Source: Bryobacterales bacterium (GTDB taxonomy: Bacteria > Acidobacteriota > Terriglobia > Bryobacterales > Bryobacteraceae). Taken from it: 24,067 nt of DNA. Shown here piece by piece: positions 1 through 6,811 of this stretch. Each line of letters begins with the position of its first letter. Position 1 is the stretch's first letter. The notes beneath the pieces are model-generated. The model was given only the letters and a program-made list of their open reading frames with translations. It ran no database searches and was not told where the DNA came from. The position numbers and the translations under genes are program-made. The stretch spans positions 1-24,067 of the forward strand of contig JADJWL010000001.1 of the NCBI GenBank assembly GCA_016716385.1, written 5' to 3'.

Positions 1-202
1 CTTTCGGTTGGCCGATCAGCCCGATAGACTCGCCGGCGCGGAGAAGGCCAGCGATGCGGTACCGCGGCTCCGGCAGATTCATGGAGCGCAGTTCGGCCAA
101 GCTCAACACGCCGAAATACTCGGTGGGAGTCGGCTTCGGTTGCGGCGCCGGTTGCGGGTCGTCCATCAGCGACGCTTTCGCCGCGCCGGCAAAGTCCCTC
201 AA
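1..202 (-). CDS. RepA-like/AAA ATPase, N-terminal fragment (runs off the window)
   Basis: The reverse strand encodes about 67 residues before the window edge, ending in the segment RIAGLLRAGESIGLIGQPK. This matches the start of a Walker A region in RepA-like or AAA_25 ATPases, where a GLL...G...LIG.PK run leads into GKS. Such proteins are hexameric plasmid or phage helicase-type ATPases. The first possible start is a TTG at 200-202 that overlaps the TGA stop of the preceding gene (199-201), giving translational coupling; an ATG at 164-166 is the alternative. The proline-rich stretch after that ATG (PQPAPQPKPTP) is a typical linker. It follows the primase-like gene on the same strand, so a replication pair is likely. 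The catalytic lysine is just beyond the edge, so the call rests on context and a short match. Confidence 0.6.
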   Translation of the reverse strand, partial: MRDFAGAAKASLMDDPQPAPQPKPTPTEYFGVLSLAELRSMNLPEPRYRIAGLLRAGESIGLIGQPK

Positions 203-906
203 GCTGCCCTCCCGAGTAGATCCACGATGATCTGGCCCCACTCGCGGCAGCGCGCCAGGTCTGCCGCCCCCACGGTCACGATGCGCCGCGCCAGGTCGGG
301 CCGTTGGCGCTCGACGTGGCGGAAACCGTCGATCATCTCGCGGTCGGTGGCATGGTCCCGGACCCAGTGCAGGCTACGGGTCCGCTCTGCGATCATCTCG
401 CCCGCCGCATTCCCCAGGACTTCGGCATCGTTTTCGATGGCCCAAGCCAGGACAACCGAAAGTTGCGCGAGCTCGCGGTCTAGCTGCCGTTCGACGTGGC
501 GGTAGAAGGATTGCGCCCTGCTCGCCAGAGCCGCCGCTTCTTTCTCGGTGGCAGCCCGGCGCCGTGCGAATTCGCGCCGCCCCTCGGGTGTGCTCTGCCT
601 GTCCTGCAGAAAGCCTCGCGCAGTCAACCAAGCCAGCGCGCCGGCCTTGTCGCAACCCAGGACGGTCTGGACCAACCGCAGGACACCGCCGCCCTCGCCG
701 TGAGCGTGATCGTACCAGCGCCCATGCTGCGGGTCCAGGCTGATGTTCCAGCCGTCGCCACCACGCCAGAATGCGCGCCCTCTGCCGTGTCGGAGTGGCC
801 CGCCGCCCAGGTCGCGCCAGGCGGCGATGATGGACACGTCGCCGATGCCGGACGGCGCTACATTCGGGTACGATCTTGTTTCGGATGTCTGATAGGATAA
901 AGACAA
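199..906 (-). CDS. Primase-like DNA replication protein of the mobile element
   Basis: A 235-residue protein. Residues of about 44-98 read as a WRGGDGWNISLD run, then GRWYDHAHGEGGG, then VLRLVQTVLG and ALAWLTARGFL. This is the layout of the N-terminal CHC2/primase-like domains of plasmid and phage primases (W.....D...G.w.D...g.gG....lv). The zinc-binding cysteine cluster of classical DnaG is not visible. The rest is helical and charged, with no Toprim or polymerase domain, so it is either a short accessory primase or a half that works with the next gene. The TTG start at 904-906 is preceded on the reverse strand by GAGGTGA at about 8 nt, which supports it over an internal GTG. The stop overlaps the next gene. 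Function is inferred from one domain and the neighbours. Confidence 0.6.
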   Translation of the reverse strand: MSLSYQTSETRSYPNVAPSGIGDVSIIAAWRDLGGGPLRHGRGRAFWRGGDGWNISLDPQHGRWYDHAHGEGGGVLRLVQTVLGCDKAGALAWLTARGFLQDRQSTPEGRREFARRRAATEKEAAALASRAQSFYRHVERQLDRELAQLSVVLAWAIENDAEVLGNAAGEMIAERTRSLHWVRDHATDREMIDGFRHVERQRPDLARRIVTVGAADLARCREWGQIIVDLLGRAA

Positions 907-933
907 GGCTTCGTCACCTCGAAAATGCCTTCC

Positions 934-956
934 AGCCCGCGCCGCCCGCGCGGGCT
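934..956. other. GC-rich hairpin between the xis-like and primase-like genes
   Basis: An 8-bp perfect stem (AGCCCGCG at 934-941 with CGCGGGCT at 949-956) with a 7-nt loop. The T-rich run follows it only in the plus direction (957-964), whereas the flanking genes are read on minus. It would terminate plus-strand transcription, or act as an attenuator or processing hairpin in the minus-strand mRNA. There is no plus-strand gene upstream of it, so its role is open. Confidence 0.35.
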
Positions 957-962
957 TTCCTT

Positions 963-1148
963 TTACGCCGCATTGTTCTGGCTCTGCGCTCCGTTGAGCA
1001 GCCGCTCGACTTCGGCCCGCGGGATCACGATGCGCTTGCCGATCTTCACCGCGCGCACGTCTCCGCGCTCGACACTGCGATAGGCCAGGTTGCGTCCAAT
1101 CCCCATCACCGCCGCGAACTCTTCAACCGATACCGTTTGTTTCTGCAT
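963..1148 (-). CDS. Excisionase/AlpA-type helix-turn-helix protein
   Basis: A 61-residue protein with the pattern of the MerR-like excisionase HTH domain: TVSVEEFAAVMGIGRNLAY, then SVERGDVRAVKIGKRIVIP, then a final helix RAEVERLLNG. The 'v.ei...lgis...ay..i..G.i.avkiGrr..ip..el...l' pattern is diagnostic. Such proteins bend DNA for excision or regulate the integrase (Xis, AlpA). It is transcribed divergently from the zinc-finger/integrase pair, with 80 bp of shared regulatory DNA, and heads the minus-strand replication genes. AGGAGG lies about 13 nt before the ATG, rather far for a ribosome binding site. It could be a pure transcriptional regulator rather than a recombination directionality factor. 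Confidence 0.75.
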   Translation of the reverse strand: MQKQTVSVEEFAAVMGIGRNLAYRSVERGDVRAVKIGKRIVIPRAEVERLLNGAQSQNNAA

Positions 1149-1192
1149 TGCGTTTATCGAACCTCCTGCTTTCCAGCGTATCGGTACGTCTC

Positions 1193-1228
1193 TTGACTGT
1201 ATAGCCGTAGCAGCGTACTATAGTCGTA
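1193..1228 (+). promoter_or_regulatory. Strong sigma-70-type promoter with overlapping dyad, leaderless
   Basis: TTGACT (1193-1198), a 17-bp spacer and TACTAT (1216-1221) form a near-consensus promoter. The ATG at 1229 is only 7 nt beyond the -10 box, so the transcript should begin at or next to the A of the start codon. GACTGTATAG (1195-1204) and CTATAGTC (1218-1225) form an inverted repeat with a one-base bulge that covers both promoter boxes. ACTATAGT (1217-1224) is also a palindrome on its own. This suggests an operator, possibly for the small HTH protein or the zinc-finger protein itself; the regulator is inference. Confidence 0.7.
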
Positions 1229-2164
1229 ATGGCAGCCGATCTCACTTTCACCTCATGGTCGCGGCCCGAAGCCGGTCACCGCTGGATGGTCGCGGAGCCG
1301 GTCAACGGGTCCGGCGAATCTCACCGCTATCTCGTGCCCGGCGTCGGGATGGCGCATCGTTACGGCCCGGCATCGGAGACAGGCCTCTTCCGCCACTTCG
1401 CGGAGATCGAGCCGACCGAAGCATCTGTGCTCGGCTTCGCAGACGCCTACGGTTCGCTCGGTGGCACTGTCGCCGAACCCATCGCGATTCCCTCGGGTGA
1501 GCGCAGTATCGTGGGCGCGGGTGAGCGTCTCCGCTCATGGGTGTCGGAGATCGACGCAATGAGGCGCATGGTCAACCTCTGGGATCTCGCCCGGTCCCGC
1601 GATGCACGGCTGGGCGATTACGTTCTGTGGCAGGAGCCCGGTGTTCGATGGGTGGATGCGGATCAGCGCGGCCGCTTGCAGTCCTCGGAGTGGATCGCTA
1701 CCGACAAGCTGTATCCCGATCTGCTCGACCGCTTCCCGCGAGGTGATGTCGTCGGCCCCGCGCTCCACCTCGTGCAGCGCCAGGTGAATAGGAAGCTCGT
1801 GGAGCACGGAGTCTCAGCCCGGCTGCTCTGGGATGCCCGGTATACGCGCCTCGGCCTCCACATCGTGCCGTTGAGCCTGATCGGGTTCCTGTGGTTCCAG
1901 TTCGCGCAGGCTATCGACGGTGACAAGGATTACCGGCGTTGCCCCGATTGCCGGAAGTGGTTCGAGTCAACGCCACACGCGACGCGCTCGGATCGGGTAT
2001 TCTGCTCACCATCGTGCAAGGCTTCGGCACATAGAAAGAAGATCGCCGAAGCCCGGCGCCTCTATGCCGGTGGCGTCGGAATCAAGGAGATCGCCCGGCA
2101 ACTCGACTCCACGCCGGCGAAGGTTCAGGGTTGGGTCAATCCATCAGGGAGGCAATCGAAATGA
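1229..2164 (+). CDS. Zinc-finger plus HTH protein of unknown function, coupled to the integrase
   Basis: A 311-residue protein. Residues 238-263 carry C-P-D-C and C-S-P-S-C pairs (C238, C241, C259, C263), a treble-clef or CGNR-like zinc finger, followed by basic residues AHRKK. Residues of about 272-303 (RRLYAGGVGIKEIARQLDS...VQGWV) look like a helix-turn-helix of the kind used by resolvases and transposon regulators. The N-terminal 230 residues are not recognised beyond a general resemblance to the CGNR/ABATE-type proteins often found in actinobacteria and mobile elements. Its TGA stop overlaps the integrase ATG (ATGA at 2161-2164), so the two are translated together. It probably binds DNA and may control or assist integration and excision. 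No ribosome binding site is present; the promoter implies a leaderless mRNA. Confidence 0.7.
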   Translation: MAADLTFTSWSRPEAGHRWMVAEPVNGSGESHRYLVPGVGMAHRYGPASETGLFRHFAEIEPTEASVLGFADAYGSLGGTVAEPIAIPSGERSIVGAGERLRSWVSEIDAMRRMVNLWDLARSRDARLGDYVLWQEPGVRWVDADQRGRLQSSEWIATDKLYPDLLDRFPRGDVVGPALHLVQRQVNRKLVEHGVSARLLWDARYTRLGLHIVPLSLIGFLWFQFAQAIDGDKDYRRCPDCRKWFESTPHATRSDRVFCSPSCKASAHRKKIAEARRLYAGGVGIKEIARQLDSTPAKVQGWVNPSGRQSK

Positions 2165-3363
2165 AGGGTCACATCGTCAAGCGGTCGGAGAACTCGTACT
2201 CGATCAAGCTCGATCTCGGGAGAGATCCATCAACAGGAGCCCGCCGGCAGAAATGGTTCACGGTCGAGGGAAACAAGAAGAAGGCCGAAGCGGAACTGGC
2301 GCGCCTGCTCAACGAGATCAACATCGGAACCTTCGTAGAGCCCGCCAAACTCACCGTTGCGTCCTACCTGGATCGGTGGCTTGAGGATTACGTGTCCGTC
2401 AATCTCGCCGGCAAGTCTACGGAGCGTATCAGCAGCGCAATCAAGCATCACGTCAAGCCCGCGCTCGGAGCCCTTCCCCTTCACAGGCTCGCCCCGCTTC
2501 ACCTTCAGTCGTTCTATGCCGCCGCGCTCAAGCCCGGCGCCCGGAAGGATGGCCGAGAAGGATCTCTCTCGCCTCAGACAGTTCTTCACTTCCACCGCAT
2601 TCTGTTTCAAGCTCTGAAGCAGGCGGTACGCTGGCAACTCCTCGCGAGGAATCCCGCCGAAGCGGTCGAGCCGCCGAAGGTGCGCCGCCCAGAGGTAGCC
2701 GTGCTCGATGAACACCGCTCCGCATTCCTGCTCGATGCCGCCCTCGGGACGCGCCTGTACATCCCGGTCATGCTGGCGATCACTGCCGGACTCCGCCGCG
2801 GAGAGATCCTCGCTCTACGCTGGCAGGACGTAGGTTTCGAGTCCGGCCTCCTCTGGATTCGGCGCGCGGTCGAGCAGACGAAGCAGGAGATCCGCATCAA
2901 GGAGCCCAAGAGCCGCCAAGGGAGGCGCTCTGTGGCGTTGCCGCCGCTGGCCATGGAAGCTCTGAAGGCGCACCTCGCCGGACAGCAGGAGAGGCGCGCT
3001 CTGCTCGGGGCGGCCTATCAAGACAACGATCTCGTGTGCTGTGTCGAGGACGGTTCCCTGTGGAAGCCGTCCGCGTTCACGTCGGCATACCGCGATCTCC
3101 TACGGCGCCGGAAACTCGACGGCCCGAACTTCCATGCTCTGCGCCACAGTCATGCGAGCCAGCTTCTACGTGCGGGTATCGACATGAAGGTGATCTCGTC
3201 TCGCCTCGGCCACAGCCGGACAGCGTTCACAGCCGACACCTACATTCACCTGTTGCCCGGCCAGGATCAGGAAGCCGCGCGGAGAATCGAGCAGGCGCTC
3301 CGCCCGGTGATCGGCCAGAAACGGACTCCGGCCAATGGTTCGACAAATCTGGAAGTACAGTAG
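2161..3363 (+). CDS. int: Tyrosine site-specific recombinase (integrase)
   Basis: A 400-residue integrase that catalyses insertion and excision of the element at the tRNA-Ser gene. Residues 1-60 fit an AP2-like arm-binding domain (GHIVKRSENSYSIKLDLG, ...KKKAEAELARLLNEI). Residues of about 64-165 are the SAM-like core-binding domain. The catalytic domain shows R212 (AGLRRGEILALRW), K250 (KEPKSRQGRR), H325 and R328 (FHALRHSHAS), H351 (LGHS) and nucleophile Y361 (DTYIHL), so all expected active-site residues are present. Length and layout match the Tn916/phage-type family. The open frame extends upstream to an ATG at 2131, but the ATG at 2161, which overlaps the upstream stop, is the more natural start. 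It ends just before two direct repeats and the tRNA. Confidence 0.95.
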   Translation: MKGHIVKRSENSYSIKLDLGRDPSTGARRQKWFTVEGNKKKAEAELARLLNEINIGTFVEPAKLTVASYLDRWLEDYVSVNLAGKSTERISSAIKHHVKPALGALPLHRLAPLHLQSFYAAALKPGARKDGREGSLSPQTVLHFHRILFQALKQAVRWQLLARNPAEAVEPPKVRRPEVAVLDEHRSAFLLDAALGTRLYIPVMLAITAGLRRGEILALRWQDVGFESGLLWIRRAVEQTKQEIRIKEPKSRQGRRSVALPPLAMEALKAHLAGQQERRALLGAAYQDNDLVCCVEDGSLWKPSAFTSAYRDLLRRRKLDGPNFHALRHSHASQLLRAGIDMKVISSRLGHSRTAFTADTYIHLLPGQDQEAARRIEQALRPVIGQKRTPANGSTNLEVQ

Positions 3364-3382
3364 GGTAGCAATCGGGTAGCAA
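3363..3382 (+). repeat. Tandem direct repeat GGGTAGCAA, candidate arm-type sites
   Basis: GGGTAGCAA occurs at 3363-3371 and again at 3374-3382, an 11-bp period of about one helical turn, starting at the integrase stop codon. Position between the integrase and the attachment site, and spacing on one face of the helix, fit binding sites for the integrase N-terminal domain. The role is inference; the repeat itself is exact. Confidence 0.55.
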
Positions 3383-3385
3383 ATC

Positions 3386-3414
3386 GGCCTTTTCAGGCCT
3401 CCGGCGAGAGCCGG
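3386..3414. other. Two tandem short hairpins downstream of the integrase
   Basis: GGCCT-TTTC-AGGCC (3386-3399) is followed one base later by CCGGC-GAGA-GCCGG (3401-3414). Both are 5-bp stems with tetraloops. They may stabilise the 3' end of the integrase mRNA or form part of the attachment-site architecture. Neither has a U-tract good enough to call a classical terminator. Confidence 0.4.
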
Positions 3415-3448
3415 AACCGATCTCCAAATTGTCTGTAAGTTATTGATC

Positions 3449-3541
<93 letters not shown>

Positions 3542-3590
3542 GGTTCTGTGCTGGTCTTTCCGAATCGTACCATACGCCATGCTTTCACGG

Positions 3591-3596
3591 TATGCT
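3591..3596 (+). promoter_or_regulatory. -10 box TATGCT, 6 nt before the start codon
   Basis: TATGCT lies 6 nt upstream of the ATG at 3603, with no Shine-Dalgarno between them and no convincing -35 box. It fits the leaderless pattern repeated at 4547, 6812, 11953 and 23404. Confidence 0.45.
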
Positions 3597-3602
3597 TTCC
3601 CC

Positions 3603-4523
3603 ATGCGGCTCCGATTCGTTTTCATCGCCGCGCTGCTGCCATCGCTGGCCGCCGCGGCGCTCGTTCCCGACGTCCGCGCCGCCATCGCGCGCCAGGACTT
3701 TGCAGGCGCGGAAAAGCGTGTGCGCGACTTCCACGCCTCCGCTGGCGCCACGCCCGAAATGATCCTCGGCCTCTCCTGGCTCGGCCGGGGCCACCTCGCC
3801 GCCGGCAATCTCACCGAAGCCGAGCGGTTCGCCGCCGAAACCCGCGAACTCGCGCTCGCTGAGCTGAAGAAGCGCCCCCTCGACGCCGAAAAGGACCTTC
3901 CGCTCGCTCTGGGGGCTTCGATCGAAGTGCAGGCTCACGTTCTCGACAAGCGCGGCGAACGCGACCAGGGAGTGGCATTCCTGCGCAGTGAGTTGAAGAC
4001 GTGGTTCAACACGTCCATCCGCACCCGGATCCAGAAGAACCTGCACCTGCTGAGCCTCGAGGGGAAACCCGCCCCTCCGCTCGAAGTACAGAGCCACCTC
4101 GGACCCAAACCGACGCAGGTGTCCGCGTACCGGGGGCAGACGCTGCTGCTGTTCTTCTGGGCGCACTGGTGTGGGGATTGCAAGCAACAGGGGCCGGTCC
4201 TGGCCCGCCTGCAGCGGGAGTACGGTCCGCGGGGACTCGCCATCCTCGGCCCGACGCAACGCTATGGCTACGTCGCCGGCGGACAGGACGCCACCCCGGC
4301 CGAGGAGACACCGTACATCGACCGGGTCCGCCGGCAGTTCTATGGCGCTCTCGACACGATGCCGGTCCCGCTGGGCGAGGAAACGTTCAAGAACTACGGT
4401 GTTTCGACGACTCCGACCCTCGTCCTAGTGGACAGCACCGGCATTGTCCGGCTGTACCATCCGGGCAAGATGACCTACGAGGATTTGCGCGCGCGCATTG
4501 AGTCCGTGCTCGGCGCTTCGTAA
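3603..4523 (+). CDS. Secreted TlpA-like thioredoxin-fold protein with helical N-terminal part
   Basis: A 306-residue protein. Residues 1-19 are a signal peptide (basic start, FVFIAALLPSLAAAA). Residues of about 22-155 are helical and TPR-like (ARQDFAGAEKRVRDFHA, HLAAGNLTEAERFAAE). Residues of about 158-306 are a thioredoxin/AhpC-TSA domain with the redox motif W-C-G-D-C (C190, C193), preceded by LLLFFWAHW, and a cis-proline loop STTPTLVLVD. It probably acts outside the cytoplasm in thiol-disulfide exchange, for example in protein folding or cytochrome maturation. The middle dipeptide Gly-Asp is less common than the Gly-Pro/Ala-Pro types and may tune the redox potential. The start at 3603 is chosen over an ATG at 3579 because it gives a clean signal peptide and sits 6 nt after a -10 box. 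It stands alone between two tRNA genes and an SDR. Confidence 0.8.
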   Translation: MRLRFVFIAALLPSLAAAALVPDVRAAIARQDFAGAEKRVRDFHASAGATPEMILGLSWLGRGHLAAGNLTEAERFAAETRELALAELKKRPLDAEKDLPLALGASIEVQAHVLDKRGERDQGVAFLRSELKTWFNTSIRTRIQKNLHLLSLEGKPAPPLEVQSHLGPKPTQVSAYRGQTLLLFFWAHWCGDCKQQGPVLARLQREYGPRGLAILGPTQRYGYVAGGQDATPAEETPYIDRVRRQFYGALDTMPVPLGEETFKNYGVSTTPTLVLVDSTGIVRLYHPGKMTYEDLRARIESVLGAS

Positions 4524-4534
4524 GTCCGCCGCGC

Positions 4535-4540
4535 GATAAT
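4535..4540 (+). promoter_or_regulatory. -10 box GATAAT, 6 nt before the start codon
   Basis: GATAAT sits in the 23-bp gap after the thioredoxin gene and ends 6 nt before the ATG at 4547. No Shine-Dalgarno is present. This suggests the SDR gene has its own leaderless promoter rather than depending on readthrough. Confidence 0.45.
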
Positions 4541-4546
4541 CGGCTC

Positions 4547-5422
4547 ATGGACATCTTTCTGACGGGGGCGACCGGCTATATCGGCTCGGCGGTCGCCGAA
4601 GCGCTGGTGCGCGCGGGACATTCGGTGGTGGCCGCCGCCCGGTCGGACGAGCAGGCGCGGGAGCTCGGAGCGAAGGGCTACCGGACCGCGCGTGCCGACC
4701 TGCGCGACCCGGCTTCCCTCGCCACGGCTGCGACTGCGGCCGATGGCGTCATCCATACAGCGTTCGCCTGGGCGCCCGACAGCGGAGCAGTGGATCACGC
4801 CGCAGTGGCCGCAATGGTGGGCGCGCTGGATGGGTCCGGGAAGCCGTTTCTCTATACGAGCGGCGTGTGGGTGATGGGAGATACGGGCGGCCGGGTCGCG
4901 GGCGAGATGGTGCGCCTGGTACCGGCAGCGATTGTCGCCTGGCGCCCCGAGGTCGAGCGAATCGTCCTGGACGCGGTGGAAAAGCAGGTGCGGGGCATCG
5001 TCATCCGGCCCGCCATGGTCCACGGCCGCGGCGGCGGGATGGTGAGCAACTGGGTCCGTCAGGGACGCGACACTGGCGTCGTCCATGTCGTGGGAAACGG
5101 AGCGAACTACTGGACCTTCATCCACGTGGAGGACTTGGCCGACCTGTACGTCCTGGCGTTGGAAAAGTCCGGCCCTGGGGAGTTGTACCTCGCCGCGGAT
5201 GGACCGGCGATTCCCGTGGGCCAGATCGCTCTCGCCGCCGCGCGCGCGGCCGGACATGACGTGAAAGTGGAGTTCCAGACGGTGGAGCAAGCCCGAGAGC
5301 GTTTCGGCCTGCTGGCCGACGCCCTCGTGCTCGATTCCCGGGTGGGCAGCACGAAGGCGGGGCGGCTCCTGGGGTGGACGCCGTCGCGGCCGGGAATTCT
5401 GGAAGATCTGGCGAGGGTTTGA
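4547..5422 (+). CDS. NAD(P)-dependent epimerase/dehydratase-like SDR protein
   Basis: A 291-residue Rossmann-fold protein. Residues 6-13 are the glycine motif TGATGYIG of extended or atypical short-chain dehydrogenases, followed by an NADP-style basic residue (AAARSDEQ). Later segments VIRPAMVHGRGGG and WTFIHVEDLADLYVLAL are typical of the NAD-dependent epimerase/dehydratase superfamily. The usual Tyr-x-x-x-Lys pair is not seen after LYTSGVWVMGDTGG; where it would be expected the sequence reads AWRPEVERIVLDA. I recall the same replacement in close relatives, so it is probably a subfamily trait, but classical SDR chemistry should not be assumed. The substrate is unknown. It is soluble and cytoplasmic, with its own probable promoter. 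Confidence 0.8.
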   Translation: MDIFLTGATGYIGSAVAEALVRAGHSVVAAARSDEQARELGAKGYRTARADLRDPASLATAATAADGVIHTAFAWAPDSGAVDHAAVAAMVGALDGSGKPFLYTSGVWVMGDTGGRVAGEMVRLVPAAIVAWRPEVERIVLDAVEKQVRGIVIRPAMVHGRGGGMVSNWVRQGRDTGVVHVVGNGANYWTFIHVEDLADLYVLALEKSGPGELYLAADGPAIPVGQIALAAARAAGHDVKVEFQTVEQARERFGLLADALVLDSRVGSTKAGRLLGWTPSRPGILEDLARV

Positions 5423-5426
5423 CAGG

Positions 5427-5504
5427 TGGGGCGGCTGGTGGGATTCGAACCCACGACATCCAGAACCACAATCTGGCGCTACTACCGACTGAGCTACAGC
5501 CGCC
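5427..5504 (-). tRNA. tRNA-His (anticodon GTG)
   Basis: The reverse strand gives a full cloverleaf: acceptor GCGGCTG pairs with CAGCCGC, the D-arm begins TAGCTCAG, the anticodon loop is TTGTGGT (anticodon GTG), and the T-arm contains GGGTTCGAATCCC. A G at position -1 (5504) faces discriminator C73 (5430), the identity element for histidyl-tRNA synthetase, and CCA is encoded at 5427-5429. The gene starts 5 bp beyond the stop of the SDR gene and is convergent with it. No integrase lies beside it. Confidence 0.97.
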
Positions 5505-5529
5505 GTGTCACACCCGATTATACCAATGC

Positions 5530-6666
5530 CTACGCCTGTTTGACGGTTTCCGGTTCGCGCGGCTGAATCTCACCGATTTCGGTGAATTCCTCACGCCGGT
5601 GGAGGGTGAAGTAGACGATCAGCAGCACGACCAGCCCCAGAGACACGACTGAGACGAACGCAATCAGCCGGCCTACGACGCGGATCGGGGCGAAGGCCTC
5701 TCGTGTGGACTGCGAGACCAGCACCAGCCATTCCAGCTTGGGAAGCTCCGTCCTCAGACCGACATCGGCAAATCCGATGAGGGTGCGCCGGACGCCCGGC
5801 AAGTCCGTCACCACGTAGCCTGTCCGCAGGCCTTCGGGATCGTTGATCGCCTCGGTTGCCGCGCCAGCTTCAATCGCGCGAGCCTTCATCGCGAGGTCGG
5901 CATCGGGAGCCGCGATGATCGTCCCGTCGTCCTTGATGAGCAGGGTGCGGCCGGTCTGCCCGATCCGGGAACGGCTGACCACGGGAAACAGCTTCGACAG
6001 GTCGACGAGGGCGTCCAGGGTGCCGATCACCCGGGTGGTTCCCTCTTCGAGGATCGGGACGCCGACACCGACGTAGTAGGAATGCGTCACGTCGTCGTAC
6101 TTCACGTCGCTGACGCTGACGCTTCCGCGGCCCTTGGCGTAGATGTCCTGCCAGTAATCTTCATCGGCCTGGTAGTAGTCGAGCGTCTTGTGCGAGGCGG
6201 CGACGGTGGCCCCTTTCTCATCGGTCACGGTGATCCGCAGCAGCGAGGGATCGCGCGCCTTGTGCTGGAGCAGCAACCGCGAGGCGGGCGAGGCCAGCAT
6301 CCGGTTCACGATCGGATCGGCCTCCGGCGTATCCCAGATCCCGTCGATGCGGGAGATGCGGTCCGAGATCGCCTGTTCGCTCATGCCTTGGTAGGACCGG
6401 TTTGAGGTTTCGACTGCGGCCACAACGTCCGGTGCGATCGTCAACTTTCCAACGTCCACGACTCGGTCCTGGATGACGTGACGGATTTCGGAGGCGGTTC
6501 CTGCCGCGATGAGGTGGAAGTGGTGCCCAATGGTCCGCTCGAGAGAACGGTCGCTCTGCAAGATACTGTAGAGCGCCGCGACGCTGATCGGGACGGCGGT
6601 CAGACACACGCCAATCAGAAGTGTCTTGAAAGGGATACGGAATTCGAATCGATCGTTGGCAGGCAT
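5530..6666 (-). CDS. Membrane protein with extracytoplasmic double-Cache sensor domain and no output domain
   Basis: A 378-residue protein. TM1 lies at about 14-36 (TLLIGVCLTAVPISVAAL) and TM2 at about 335-355 (IAFVSVVSLGLVVLLIVYF). The 300 residues between them look like the double-Cache ligand-binding domain of chemoreceptors and histidine kinases, with the segment TLDYYQADEDYWQDIYAKG, later YYVGVGVPI, and a second sub-domain GQTGRTLLIKDDGTIIAAPD. After TM2 only a 23-residue acidic tail follows: no HAMP, kinase, methyl-accepting or GGDEF domain. It may signal through a partner or be a remnant of a larger receptor. The ATG at 6664-6666 is preceded by AGGAGG at 6 nt, which decides the start; the reading frame stays open to 6909. 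No chemotaxis or kinase gene is adjacent. Confidence 0.75.
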   Translation of the reverse strand: MPANDRFEFRIPFKTLLIGVCLTAVPISVAALYSILQSDRSLERTIGHHFHLIAAGTASEIRHVIQDRVVDVGKLTIAPDVVAAVETSNRSYQGMSEQAISDRISRIDGIWDTPEADPIVNRMLASPASRLLLQHKARDPSLLRITVTDEKGATVAASHKTLDYYQADEDYWQDIYAKGRGSVSVSDVKYDDVTHSYYVGVGVPILEEGTTRVIGTLDALVDLSKLFPVVSRSRIGQTGRTLLIKDDGTIIAAPDADLAMKARAIEAGAATEAINDPEGLRTGYVVTDLPGVRRTLIGFADVGLRTELPKLEWLVLVSQSTREAFAPIRVVGRLIAFVSVVSLGLVVLLIVYFTLHRREEFTEIGEIQPREPETVKQA

Positions 6667-6717
6667 CTGCGGCCTCCTTGCGGGGCGTGGCCCGGTTCGA
6701 ACGACGAATCTTTTGGA

Positions 6718-6734
6718 GAGCCGCGTGGCGGCTC
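6718..6734 (-). promoter_or_regulatory. Hairpin in the 5' leader of the dCache gene
   Basis: GAGCCGC (6718-6724) and GCGGCTC (6728-6734) form a perfect 7-bp stem with a 3-nt loop in the untranslated leader of the minus-strand sensor mRNA. A TATTCT box on the reverse strand (6758-6763) would start transcription about 15 nt upstream of it. It may act on mRNA stability or translation; no known riboswitch is recognised. Confidence 0.35.
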
Positions 6735-6768
6735 CCCGGTGCGGTCTCTCTGCCCTTAGAATATCCCG

Positions 6769-6782
6769 AACCGGTCCCGGTT
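6769..6782. promoter_or_regulatory. Perfect dyad AACCGG-TC-CCGGTT between divergent genes
   Basis: A 6-bp inverted repeat with a 2-bp spacer lies just upstream of the -10 boxes of both divergent genes (TATTCT reverse at 6758-6763, TATCCT forward at 6800-6805). Its symmetry and position fit an operator for a dimeric regulator acting on both the sensor and the Spy-like gene. No regulator gene is visible nearby. Confidence 0.45.
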
Positions 6783-6799
6783 GAGGCGAAAATCGGGTG

Positions 6800-6805
6800 T
6801 ATCCT
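6800..6805 (+). promoter_or_regulatory. -10 box TATCCT, 6 nt before the start codon
   Basis: TATCCT ends 6 nt upstream of the ATG at 6812, with GGCAGC between them and no Shine-Dalgarno. It is another instance of the leaderless spacing seen in this window. Confidence 0.4.
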
Positions 6806-6811
6806 GGCAGC

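Noticed and set aside
957..964. Rho-independent terminator after the xis-like gene
   Set aside because: The T-rich run follows the hairpin only in the plus direction, where no gene ends; kept only as a hairpin.
5427..5504. tRNA-His as a second integration site
   Set aside because: No integrase, repeats or mobile genes lie on either side; neighbouring genes are chromosomal and intact.
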